64,000 nt of DNA from Bradyrhizobium manausense. GTDB taxonomy: Bacteria > Pseudomonadota > Alphaproteobacteria > Rhizobiales > Xanthobacteraceae. The stretch spans positions 2,604,001 to 2,668,000 of the forward strand of contig NZ_JAFCJI010000001.1 in assembly GCF_018131105.1 (NCBI RefSeq), read 5' to 3'. A program made the translations under genes and the position numbers. Below the pieces are notes generated by a model, which ran no database searches, had not been told where the DNA came from, and saw only the letters and a program-made list of their open reading frames with translations. Positions 27,201 through 34,785 of the stretch are shown here, piece after piece. Position 1 is the first letter of the stretch, and every line of letters begins with the position of its first letter.

Positions 27201-27619
27201 GCAATGACGTTCTGCTTCAGACGCACGGCCTTGGGTACAATCAGCCCGGTGGCCATGTAGGCCTCGCGACCGGCGAGACCCGCATGAGCAACGGCCGGCT
27301 GCAAATCAAGATGCTGGCCGGCAACGATGGCGACTCAGTGCGCGAGCACTGGATCGACGCAGACAAGAACCTGATGGTTCGTCGCGGCAATCCCATCGGT
27401 CAGGTCCCGTCGCCCGTTGACGCGGTCAGGAACGTTCCGGCTGCGCCGCAGTCTGGTGTCCCAATGAGGGGCGGCTTTGGCGGCGGTGCCGGCGGTAACG
27501 TCGCGATCCACATCAACGGCAATAGCCACGATCCGGAAGCACTCGCGACGCTGGTGCAGCGCCGCGTGGACGAGCAGATGAACTGGCGGGTTCACGACAG
27601 CGAGTCAGAGTACACGTAA
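24275..27619 (+). CDS. Phage tail tape-measure protein with two peptidoglycan-hydrolase domains
   Basis: The 1114-residue protein has a long helical body (about 1-600) typical of tape-measure proteins, with a hydrophobic patch near 560-620. A lysozyme/transglycosylase-like domain follows around H804-E805 (GVIAHETGNG), then a CHAP/NlpC-P60-like domain with C938 (NAWCARF) and H994 (GGHVGLA). Such proteins set tail length and open a path through the cell wall during DNA entry. No other tail or head gene is visible nearby. Domain names are inferred from motifs. Confidence 0.75.
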   Translation: MSEIISVHASLTATDSASPVIAGLLRNVRKLEAAVKSINGISASKLFPESVSAGLQKITDDARKAASSYRTEWKSAYADSLRDARAFHRELDRLDRQTFNRWQAEQRAVGRGASSGSRGALPRGISPTTALISGGITISGVASAFKRRMEADVAETKAQIFGGLSQAEVKRLRGDWSDQVAIKFGESAAAVLDSFTEALKQGFDASAAKKVTENALEASSALEMNIGELMKLAGKTATSLYGNVRNADPARVARMMTSVAVAAAATAADPNEVVEANKRALSALSTTKMKETDLSAFTSVGISAGLQPNKAGTFLGYLTSEFANAGNAHGQRGKDLDQAARMIGYGGRAQMAQRMAAAPTEFMLDMFSKMRNMSEQTRAKFANLAGMREWRDELVQMAKASDQIRETLKEIDQKSDAVSAFSRTKLNSLQKRWDRIKATFGLAWEKFGSGFEQSFIEVSDWFDKHTSIVTSGNIGEKSREFVERLKKTFGVTNMGDALDKIAEKLSSIDVDKIIGFASGFASGLKSVSDTVITLLKGVATVMGKDGSAEVLGKLAGQIVGFSGALGLLAPVIGVLGVFETIIRRMAGLLTGRALLGAASANPVGTAAALAWLLAENNDTGLSDASKKRPGETTSQWRERQRQHKKDLYQKQSGEGFNPADVHPMSFIGNKLDNLGGKIERASFMSTDFSSRGRTYSGGALSSGSTAIGANMNRIVSGVGTPDALWKNVTPGGVLPNFGVGSGGIIKRSNIPSFNGGGGSVDDMSRSAFDKKFAGTPLAGKYDQIVSAARANGIPPALLAGVIAHETGNGHVLSGNNVAGLMDPATGMAKKMQFASLDAGISRAGQVVAKNYRLAGGNLDKMGERYAPVGAANDPRRLNGGWPAGVRKQMNALSGGGSAGSGDAVAWAEKYKGMNEYTDNRVLAAALGGDVRGKSNAWCARFVNKALEAAGGNGTSSAVANSFQKWGSAISPPDVKRNDVLLQTHGLGYNQPGGHVGLATGETRMSNGRLQIKMLAGNDGDSVREHWIDADKNLMVRRGNPIGQVPSPVDAVRNVPAAPQSGVPMRGGFGGGAGGNVAIHINGNSHDPEALATLVQRRVDEQMNWRVHDSESEYT

Positions 27620-27624
27620 GCATT

Positions 27625-27655
27625 AGCCGGCCTTCGCGGGCCGGCTTCTCGTTTG
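27625..27655 (+). terminator. Rho-independent terminator after tape-measure gene
   Basis: A perfect 8-bp stem AGCCGGCC/GGCCGGCT around TTCGCG begins 6 nt after the stop and is followed by a T-rich tail (tctcgttt). Confidence 0.75.
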
Positions 27656-27789
27656 CTCGACTGCAAAAATGCAAGAGCCTTGAAAGCAAACGCGGACCTC
27701 TTCACATTCGTGTCGTATCGAAAGCGAGACCTGGTGTTTCCATCCTATCGGCTTCGACCGCAACACAGTCAGTCGGCAAAAGTGGAACA

Positions 27790-28182
27790 ATGCCTCAAAG
27801 TGGTAAGAGAACTCTCAAGCCAGCAAACGATGACTTACGCAACATTTCGCCGACGTCGCCGCTTCGGCTTGAGGTCGCTGCAAGGTTGGCGTTTCCCGAT
27901 GGGTCAATGACGATACGCGGGCTGCGCCGACAGATTGCCCGTGGCCGCCTCGCCTACGAGGTCATCGCCGGAAAACACTACACGACGTTGGCTGATATCG
28001 ACGAAATGAGAAAGCGGTGTCGCGTCCCGGCAAAAGTCCGCGCGCCCCCTGGGTCATGCGTGACGGTGAGAGGCATGACGGTGGCAGGCTTGTCTCCTCG
28101 GGAGGTGTTGCTGGCGAGACTCGAGCGAAGCCTCAAAACCAAACCGAAGAGTTCGTCGCCGAAATCTGACGCGAAAGCATGA
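27790..28182 (+). CDS. Excisionase-like DNA-binding protein, paralogue 1
   Basis: The 130-residue protein has a MerR/Xis-like winged-helix segment: LRLEVAARLAFPDGSMTIRG, then LRRQIARGRLAYEVIAGKHY and TTLADIDEMRKRC. The tail is basic. The protein from 28406 has the same core, so the two are tandem duplicates. The position directly upstream of a tyrosine integrase supports an excisionase or regulator role. Confidence 0.55.
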   Translation: MPQSGKRTLKPANDDLRNISPTSPLRLEVAARLAFPDGSMTIRGLRRQIARGRLAYEVIAGKHYTTLADIDEMRKRCRVPAKVRAPPGSCVTVRGMTVAGLSPREVLLARLERSLKTKPKSSSPKSDAKA

Positions 28183-28405
28183 TCCTGACGTCGAGCCTCA
28201 TCGACATGCAGGCGCTCCACTCGCAGCGGGACCTGATGGTCCCGCGCGATCATCTTCGTTGAGCCCCACTCATCCGAGCACTAGACCCCCGCTCGCTAAA
28301 CGCCCTCGGACACTCCAGCTGGGGGCGTTTTTGCTTCGTTCGCGTGGACTGCCGCGCAGGTGCACCCGCATAGTCCAGTACCCATCCCCATGTTGGCTGA
28401 CCGCA

Positions 28406-28816
28406 ATGAACATCCACTCCGATGTCGGTATCATCACCGCGACTACTCCTCTACGGCTGGATGTGGCCGCGCGACTCGCTTTTCCCGATGGGTCGATGTC
28501 AGTATCGGCGTTGAGGAGACTCGTGGTCTCAGGCAAGATCACCCATGAGTTTTTTGCCGGAAAATACTTCGTCACATTGAATGCAATTGAGGAGTTTCGC
28601 TCATCATGCCGCGTCGTAGCAAAGGCCCCCGACTCGAGCTTCAAACCGGAGAAGGCCGTACCCCTAAGTGGATCATCCGAGACGGGGCAAAAAATATCAG
28701 CACTCGATGCGATGAACGCGACCGCGAACAGGCTGAGGCGAAGCTTGCAGAGTACATCCTCGCCAAGCACGACCCGGCCAAGGCAATCCGGTCAGGTAGT
28801 CCCAATGAGGTCATGA
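28406..28816 (+). CDS. Excisionase-like DNA-binding protein, paralogue 2 (overlaps integrase)
   Basis: The 136-residue protein shares the LRLDVAARLAFPDGSM core with paralogue 1, followed by VSALRRLVVSGKITHEFFAGKYFVTLNAIEEF. Its last 70 codons overlap the integrase gene by 211 nt in another frame, yet still read as coherent protein (SALDAMNATANRLRRSL...VVPMRS). I have the impression that this tail recurs in rhizobial integrase modules. The start MNIHSDVG is chosen by homology with the core; the longer frame upstream is rejected. Confidence 0.6.
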   Translation: MNIHSDVGIITATTPLRLDVAARLAFPDGSMSVSALRRLVVSGKITHEFFAGKYFVTLNAIEEFRSSCRVVAKAPDSSFKPEKAVPLSGSSETGQKISALDAMNATANRLRRSLQSTSSPSTTRPRQSGQVVPMRS

Positions 28817-29793
28817 TAGCCGACATCCTCGCCGTAGAGATGACCCGAATTGCTGCGAAGCCGCACCTGGACGAACACAGGAAGAAGGAACTGATCGCGG
28901 TCTGCCAGAACATGGGCAATTGGTTCGGCCATAGGGTCGTCGGCGATCTGAACGGCGAGCTACAGGAACGCTATGCGGTTCAGCGGACGCGCCACGTCAT
29001 CAGGATGGTTGACGGTGTCAGGGCCAATGTGGACACCGGCGAACATGCACCCGTTGCGGCCTATCGTGACCTGAAGTTTCTTGCCGCCGCCATCAACCGG
29101 TACTTCAAGCACAAGGTTGGCGGCGTCGTCACCCAGTTCAGCCCGGTCCTGCCCGACGCTCCCGAGTCCCGTATCCGGTGGCTGACCCGATCCGAGGCTG
29201 CCAAGCTGCTCTGGGCAGCGTGGCGGGGACGGAAGGAAACAAAGCTGCCGGGGAGCAAGGGACGCCACACCTCGCGGCACATCGCCCGGTACATCCTGGT
29301 CGGCCTCTACACCGGCTCCCGCAATGGCGACATCTGCGGGGCCGCGACCATTCCGACGATCGGACGCGGCTACGTTGACCTGGAGAAGGGTATCTTCAGG
29401 CGGAAGCCCGACGACAAGAAAGAGACCTCCAAGCGGCAGCCCACGGTCCCCATCCCGCCCCGGCTACTGGCCCATATGCGGCGTTGGCAGCGGCTCGGCA
29501 TTTCCCAGCGCGCCGTCATTGAGTTCAACGGCAAGCCCGTCGTGACGATCCGGGAGGGCTGGGAGAGCGTGGTGGAGCGCGCCGGTCTGGCGACCGAGGA
29601 CAAGCAACAGAAGGTCCTCCGCCATACCCTGCGCCACACAGCTATCACATGGTACCTGGACCAGGGCGTGGATATCGAGAAGGTCAGCCTCTATTGCGGT
29701 GTGTCCGTGGCGACCATCCGAAAAACCTATCGCCACGTCATGCCCGGAACCTTCGATGATCTGCTCAATGCTGCTCATAAGATCGGGCGTTGA
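28606..29793 (+). CDS. Tyrosine recombinase / phage integrase
   Basis: The 395-residue protein has an N-terminal arm-binding region (MPRRSKGPRL...), a core-binding helical region (about 65-175) and the catalytic domain with R239 (TGSRNGD), H340-x-x-R343 (RHTLRH) and Y375 (KTYRHV). All the residues needed for strand exchange that I could look for are present. It is the prime candidate for the enzyme that inserted the phage-like core or the whole island. It starts inside the excisionase-like gene. Confidence 0.9.
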   Translation: MPRRSKGPRLELQTGEGRTPKWIIRDGAKNISTRCDERDREQAEAKLAEYILAKHDPAKAIRSGSPNEVMIADILAVEMTRIAAKPHLDEHRKKELIAVCQNMGNWFGHRVVGDLNGELQERYAVQRTRHVIRMVDGVRANVDTGEHAPVAAYRDLKFLAAAINRYFKHKVGGVVTQFSPVLPDAPESRIRWLTRSEAAKLLWAAWRGRKETKLPGSKGRHTSRHIARYILVGLYTGSRNGDICGAATIPTIGRGYVDLEKGIFRRKPDDKKETSKRQPTVPIPPRLLAHMRRWQRLGISQRAVIEFNGKPVVTIREGWESVVERAGLATEDKQQKVLRHTLRHTAITWYLDQGVDIEKVSLYCGVSVATIRKTYRHVMPGTFDDLLNAAHKIGR

Positions 29794-30047
29794 ACGTCGG
29801 ACGTAGGCATCCGCGGCAACCTCCATTCCATCGGCGACACTCTGTGTCGAGCCCCCGTCAGCGCCATCTGACGCGGGCCGTCTTTCGGGTCGGGATAGCT
29901 GCCGGTCCTGCTGAACGACCTGGGCGCAGCCCTCGACGCAATTCGGCGCCCTCACAAGACCTGCTGTTGCGAGCACGAAACCCTCGCCACACTTGCGCGT
30001 TGCAGGTGCAGCTGCAAATGTAAGTCCCACGGCAAGCGGGGCATCTG

Positions 30048-30965
30048 GTGGATTATCATTTGGAGCGCGGGCTACGGCTGCACACTCGGCCGAAGCACAA
30101 GAATTTGTACAGCTGGGCGATCAATGAGATCGACGACAAGGGGAATAGGGTCGGCGAAGATCAGATCCCCTGGCCCTGGTCTCTATACTTCATTGCCACC
30201 TCCGCCGCGTTTGCTGACAGCATCGACCTCAAGACCAGGCACGGCTCGCAAGACGCTACTCTCTCCATCCCTGAAGTAACGGAGCGTCAGGTCATCTCGG
30301 TGCAACTGCGCCCGCGAGATGATCATTGGATGTATCGAACTAAGTACTCGATGTTTGGCACGGATCGGGTCATCAAGTCCTTCGAACTAGCGATTGAACC
30401 GTTCGCCAATCAGTCAGATCAGGAAAACTGCACGAGCTGGGGTTCGGTGTCGTACACATCGGAGGTCGATTTCAGAAGCTCGACGTCCGACGACTGTGTG
30501 GTTTTCTATCTGTCGGTCAAGCCCGATACGTTCGCTCGCTACGCCGCAAAAGTCGCAGCCGGAGCGGTTGATGAGATCACCTTCCGCATTGGATCTGTGG
30601 CCGGTTTCTATGCGGAGTGGAGCCCTAGCATCTCGACCAACAGCGTGAAGGTTCTCACGAGAGGCGATGAACAGCGAGTCCAGCTGCCGCAAGGCGTGGA
30701 GTTCGAGCCGCCGCGGCTCGGCGAGGTTGGAGCAGCCGCGCTGTACATCAATCGCCGCCTGGAGTTCGCAAAGCGGGAGGCGGACACGGACGATGATCAG
30801 GAGCCGGCCCTCCCCGGTACAGTGCTGCTGGCGCCCGAGACGAAGGTTGCCGTCGCCGCGCCCGACCCGCAGACACTGAGGGCGCTGAAATCGCTGAAGC
30901 GTGCCGCATGGTTCATCGCCAGCGTCCTGACGCTGATCTTCCTGGCCCTGGTGCTGAAGGTCTGA
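30048..30965 (+). CDS. Hypothetical protein with C-terminal membrane anchor
   Basis: This 305-residue frame starts with GTG. Its soluble part is rich in beta-strand-like segments, and the very end has a single transmembrane helix (AAWFIASVLTLIFLALVLKV), a tail-anchored layout. No family is recognised. It stands alone between the integrase and the second secreted-protein gene, a typical cargo position. The exact start is uncertain. Confidence 0.55.
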   Translation: MDYHLERGLRLHTRPKHKNLYSWAINEIDDKGNRVGEDQIPWPWSLYFIATSAAFADSIDLKTRHGSQDATLSIPEVTERQVISVQLRPRDDHWMYRTKYSMFGTDRVIKSFELAIEPFANQSDQENCTSWGSVSYTSEVDFRSSTSDDCVVFYLSVKPDTFARYAAKVAAGAVDEITFRIGSVAGFYAEWSPSISTNSVKVLTRGDEQRVQLPQGVEFEPPRLGEVGAAALYINRRLEFAKREADTDDDQEPALPGTVLLAPETKVAVAAPDPQTLRALKSLKRAAWFIASVLTLIFLALVLKV

Positions 30966-31381
30966 GAGCGGCGCCCCAGCCCTTCCCCGGACTCATCCGG
31001 ATGTTGCAACTGGGCGACAATTTTCGGTTTCGTGCAATTCCACGCTGAAATCAGCTCAAATAGTGAGCTTCCGCGTGTTCATAGGTCGCAAAGCGCCTAC
31101 CTTGTGCGTTGCGCAGACTCGTCACCCGGGTGTTTTATGAAGGCAGTGGTGCTCACGCTGATTCGTAGTCAAGCGTGAGTATCACAGAGGGGCAGGAAGC
31201 CGGCCCATTGGCACGGGATATAACCCGGCCCCTGACACCTCTGGAGCTGCACCCGCAGGTGACGGTTCGATCCGCACGATTGGACCGTCACCACCGGGGT
31301 GAACCGAATCAAGCGTAGTCCGAAGCCACCGTTTGTAAAGGGCCGAGGGGCAACACCCCTTGGTCATTCTCTCAGCGCGGA
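30966..31381. other. Non-coding stretch with a strong hairpin
   Basis: There is no credible gene. A 9-bp perfect stem GGTGACGGT/ACCGTCACC (31258-31266 and 31284-31292) encloses 17 nt. It may be a structured RNA or a protein-binding palindrome; no T-run follows. Confidence 0.4.
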
Positions 31382-31396
31382 GCGCTCGCTACACTC
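31382..31396 (+). promoter_or_regulatory. 15-bp repeat motif, copy 3, upstream of secreted protein paralogue 2
   Basis: An exact gcgctcgctacactc lies 30 nt before the ATG at 31427. The following leader (ctggccgtgtgcgg) resembles that of copy 2, so the whole promoter-gene unit was duplicated. Confidence 0.45.
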
Positions 31397-31426
31397 TGGC
31401 CGTGTGCGGCGACCCTGGGGGATCAA

Positions 31427-31741
31427 ATGAAGCGCGTCCTGTGCGTCCTTGCGATGTTGTTGTGTGGCTCTCAGGGGCGAGCTGGCCCGCTCACGACCCC
31501 TGAAGGAACGGATGCGTTCTATGGCCTGGGGTGGTCGGCTGCAGCGGACAAGCTGTGCGGCGTGAATACCTACAGGATCGTCCTGATCGCGGCCAAGGCC
31601 AAAGGGCTCACCGATCAGGAGATCGTCGACAACGCATGGCACATTGCAGAGGCTGCGGTCCTGGCTACCCAGGACGCCCTGCACATCGGACGGGACCGAT
31701 GGTGTGCCAACTACCGCCGCGGCTTCCTGACGGGTAGGTGA
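31427..31741 (+). CDS. Small secreted protein, paralogue 2
   Basis: The 104-residue protein has a signal peptide (MKRVLCVLAMLLCGSQGRA) and nearly the same mature sequence as the protein at 18266, including TYRIVLIAAKAKGLTDQEI and the C-terminal CANYRRGFLTGR. Duplicate copies flank the phage-like core. Function unknown; periplasmic location expected. Confidence 0.7.
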   Translation: MKRVLCVLAMLLCGSQGRAGPLTTPEGTDAFYGLGWSAAADKLCGVNTYRIVLIAAKAKGLTDQEIVDNAWHIAEAAVLATQDALHIGRDRWCANYRRGFLTGR

Positions 31742-31757
31742 TCTGGGGAAGCGCGAA

Positions 31758-31772
31758 GCGCTCGCTACACTC
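31758..31772 (+). repeat. 15-bp repeat motif, copy 4
   Basis: An exact gcgctcgctacactc lies 16 nt after the paralogue 2 stop. A partial copy (gcgctcgctac) follows at 32385-32395, upstream of the 63-residue protein gene. Confidence 0.45.
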
Positions 31773-31793
31773 TCCGCGCAGGCGGGGCCGCAA

Positions 31794-32300
31794 TTAGAAC
31801 TTCGGCTGGTCCTTGCTCGCCTTTGCGGCGCTCGCTGCTTTGGCTTGGTCCTTCAACGTGGGGCTGGATAGTTGCAAGCCACAGCTGTTCCCTTGCGGGT
31901 CACAAAATAGGTCCAGGGCCGATCCGTTCGGGAGCGCCCAGCTTGCCGTGAAGACCTTCTTCTTCACCGGCTGTTGGCCGTACTGTTCAGAGACGTTCGC
32001 CACAACCTGCTCAAAGGAGGCGTCCCGCCGGTACCAGTTAAAATCGACGTCTGTCACCGGACTATTCGGGAGATTTTGGGCTACGAAAAACCGGATGTCT
32101 CCCATGTTGCCGTTGCACGTCAAAGTGCCGTCGCTTTGAGGCGGCTCGCACGTCATCTGTTTCTGCTGCACCATCTCCTTGGCGAGCGCGACCGGCACGC
32201 CCGGCGAGAAGCCGAATAGATCCGTCTTGGACTGAGCGAGCACCGCAGTCGTCGTCGAGACCGCAAGTGCGATCGAGATGGTCAGGGTTAGTCGAAGCAT
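31794..32300 (-). CDS. Secreted hypothetical protein
   Basis: The 168-residue protein has a signal peptide cleaved near VLAQS and a mature domain with four cysteines (TCEPPQSDGTLTC, LFCDPQGNSC), then an Ala/Lys-rich tail. AGGAAAG precedes the start MLRLTLTISIALA. No domain is recognised. Similar small periplasmic proteins are common in Bradyrhizobium. Confidence 0.65.
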   Translation of the reverse strand: MLRLTLTISIALAVSTTTAVLAQSKTDLFGFSPGVPVALAKEMVQQKQMTCEPPQSDGTLTCNGNMGDIRFFVAQNLPNSPVTDVDFNWYRRDASFEQVVANVSEQYGQQPVKKKVFTASWALPNGSALDLFCDPQGNSCGLQLSSPTLKDQAKAASAAKASKDQPKF

Positions 32301-32443
32301 CTTTCCTCCCAGCAGCACAGCCGCGCAGCTGTCTTACCAGCGCGAAACGCTCGCCGGCCATGGATTTCTTTCTGGTTGCGCACAGCGCTCGCTACCCACG
32401 GTCACCATGGTACGATGGTCTCGGCTTTACCGAGGGCACGACC

Positions 32444-32635
32444 ATGGCCGAGAGCGCTGCCGAGATGGCCAGACTGATGAAGGTGACCGAGGCGATCGTT
32501 GCCGAGTTGGAGCGGCAGGGCGTGGCCGAGGCGCTGTCCAATCTGGGGTTCGACCCGATGGCCATGGCCAAGGTGGTGATCCGGGCGGCTGACGGCGACG
32601 TCATCCCCCTCTTCCGGGGGCCCAGGGGTCGCTGA
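32444..32635 (+). CDS. Small hypothetical protein
   Basis: The 63-residue helical protein starts MAESAAEMARLMKVTEAIV, with a central VAEALSNLGFDPMAMAKVVI. It lies about 50 nt after a partial copy of the 15-bp motif. No family is recognised; coding potential is judged from composition only. Confidence 0.4.
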   Translation: MAESAAEMARLMKVTEAIVAELERQGVAEALSNLGFDPMAMAKVVIRAADGDVIPLFRGPRGR

Positions 32636-32734
32636 GGGCTTCCCTCTTGCCGCCGAATAGCGAAACTGAGCTGTCGAGGCTCTCCGATGTCGGCGGGTAC
32701 TCAGGCGCCCGAGGTGGGCGCGGAGGTAATCGAC

Positions 32735-32851
32735 ATGTTAACGATCAAGATTGGCAAGTACGAGGTCAAGGTCAGCGGCGCGATCGGGGCGGTGTGCTTC
32801 ATGATGGCCGGGTTCCTGATCTACGCCGCCCGCATCCAAGGCGCCCTGTAG
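32735..32851 (+). CDS. 38-residue membrane protein (copy 2)
   Basis: MLTIKIGKYEVKVSG is followed by a hydrophobic helix and ends IQGAL. GGAGG lies 8 nt before the ATG. It has the same length and plan as the protein at 17795. Below usual gene-calling size, but the ribosome-binding site and repeat occurrence argue that it is real. Confidence 0.55.
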   Translation: MLTIKIGKYEVKVSGAIGAVCFMMAGFLIYAARIQGAL

Positions 32852-33052
32852 CTCAATCGACATCAGAACCGGCAGCGCCGCCACGAGCGCGGCGTTGACT
32901 GGTCTGATTTACCCGATTCACGATGGCGCAGAACCGGTTCGGGACGTCAGATTCAAGACGAACAAGGCCGGTTCGACACGCATGCCCTCTCTCAACCAGA
33001 ATCTTTTTCGCGGACTATCGACTCTTATGTTCTTGTTATGTTCTATAATACT

Positions 33053-33457
33053 ATGAGTGACCGACCCGCGAGCTGGCGTATGCCCACACCGAAGCACATG
33101 GCTAAGATAGCCGGCTCCGCCGGCAGAAATGCGCCCTTGAAGCCGGGCTTGGCTCCAGACGCGGACCTGCCGCCGGAATATTGGCAGGCCGTTCTAGACG
33201 ACCCTCGCGCCAATGTAGCCGACCTGGACTCCCGGGCGGCCATCGGCGCGCAGCGGCTGAACCAAGTTGCTGGCCACCTTCTGAGGGTGAGGTGCCGACG
33301 CTGCGGCAGAACCGTCGAAATTCAGAAGGTCGATGCGGTGCGCCTCTACGGGCCCGAGGCGCTGTGGAAAAAGGTTGGGCAGCGCCTACTGGACAACACC
33401 TGCACGCAGCGGACCGGGCGCCATGAGGAAGACGGCTGCTGGCCCGCATTCGAGTAG
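33053..33457 (+). CDS. Zinc-ribbon-like protein
   Basis: The 134-residue protein contains VRCRRCGRTVEIQ and a later NTCTQRTGRHEEDGCWP, four cysteines placed as in a zinc ribbon; the N-terminus is basic. The start MSDRPASW is preferred over the ATG five codons earlier because that one lies in the AT-rich leader. It probably binds nucleic acid. The next gene has a similar cysteine plan. Confidence 0.55.
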   Translation: MSDRPASWRMPTPKHMAKIAGSAGRNAPLKPGLAPDADLPPEYWQAVLDDPRANVADLDSRAAIGAQRLNQVAGHLLRVRCRRCGRTVEIQKVDAVRLYGPEALWKKVGQRLLDNTCTQRTGRHEEDGCWPAFE

Positions 33458-33568
33458 ACGCCAGCGCAGCGGAGACTAGATGCTGCCATGGCACCGAAGC
33501 ATCACCCGACGCCCCTGTCCGGCGGGGATCGGTAGGCGCTCACCAAGGAGCTGGGCCGCGCCCGCGCC

Positions 33569-33937
33569 ATGACCACGATCCTTGCCGCACAGTCGGCTGA
33601 GACCCGCACCAAAGGCGAGACGTTGATCCGACAGGCCGACCGGCTTTTGTGCGAAAGCTGGAACGAGCGCATGTGGGCCGACGGTGGTCCGATCGACCCG
33701 TCGCCGACCGTCGACCAGGCGGTCAACGGCGGCTACGCCTGGCTCGAGATTGAATGCTCTCGATGCAAGGCAAAACGTGAGGTCGACATGGCTGCGCTGC
33801 GCCATCCGCCCACGACTGCCGTCCATGATCTCGCGAGTAGGCTCCGATGCAGCAAGTGCGCCAAGGCCGGTCGCCGGCCGTCGGCGACGCTGCTACAGCT
33901 ATCGCAGCGAGCCCGCCATCCTGATCCGGAAGCATGA
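33569..33937 (+). CDS. Zinc-ribbon protein, small conserved family
   Basis: The 122-residue protein has IECSRCKAKREVDM and RLRCSKCAKAGRRP, two CxxC pairs about 35 residues apart, consistent with one zinc site. The family is, as far as I know, widespread in Bradyrhizobium, often beside the SRAP gene as here: the next gene starts immediately after its stop. Role unknown. Confidence 0.65.
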   Translation: MTTILAAQSAETRTKGETLIRQADRLLCESWNERMWADGGPIDPSPTVDQAVNGGYAWLEIECSRCKAKREVDMAALRHPPTTAVHDLASRLRCSKCAKAGRRPSATLLQLSQRARHPDPEA

Positions 33938-34660
33938 ATGTGTAATCTGTACTCGATCACCACCAACCAAGCCGCCATCAGCGCGTTGTTTCGCGTCGTC
34001 AATCGGTATGTCGGCAACCTCGCGCCGATGCCTGGCGTGTTTCCCGATTACAAGGCGCCGATCGTCCGGACCGGCACTGACGGCCGCGAGCTCGTCACTG
34101 CGAGGTGGGGCATGCCTTCGTCGGCGCAGGCTCTCCTGGTAGCGACCAAGAAGCGCGCAGCGAAGTTGGAAGCCAAGGGCAAACCCGTAGACCTCAAGCA
34201 CCTGCTCCGGATGGAGCCCGACGGCGGTACGACCAACATCCGCAATGTGAGGAGCAAACACTGGACGAGGTGGCTGGGTCCGGAGCACCGCTGCGTGGTG
34301 CCGTTCAACTCGTTCAGCGAGTTCAACAAGGCCGAGGGCGGCGACATCTGGTTCGCGCTCGACGACAGCCGTCCGCTCGCATGCTTCGCCGGCATCTGAG
34401 CGAACTGGACTTCGGTCCGGAAGGTCAAGGAAGGCGAGACCACCAACGACCTCTTCGCGTTCCTGACGACGGAGGCCAACGCCGAAGTCTTTGCCATCCA
34501 CCCCAAGGCGATGCCTGTGATCCTGACGACGCCCGACGAGGTCGAGACCTGGATGACCGCGCCGGCCGACGAAGCGCTGCGGCTGCAGCGGCCGCTTCCG
34601 GACGGGGCGCTGCGGATCGTCGCCCGCGGCGTGAAGGAAGACCCTTCGCCGGCGATGTAA
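33938..34660 (+). pseudogene. SOS response-associated peptidase (SRAP/YedK-HMCES), broken by an in-frame stop
   Basis: The frame begins MCNLYSITTNQ, with the catalytic C2 that crosslinks to abasic sites in single-stranded DNA. It stops at TGA (34397-34399) after LACFAGI, then continues in the same frame as [17 protein letters not shown]...[14 protein letters not shown] to a normal end at 34660. Intact family members have Trp at the stop position, so a single TGG-to-TGA change explains it. The active-site His lies after the stop, so a truncated product should be inactive unless read through. Confidence 0.85.
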
Positions 34661-34785
34661 CATTCTCCACAGGCCGCGGAACACGTGGACAAGCCCGAGC
34701 CCTGCCGTTCGGGAATCCCTGACCCGTGCTAACCGCCCGGAACGATCAGGAGGGCGGAAGATTCGTCCCGGCAGGAGCGATCTCG

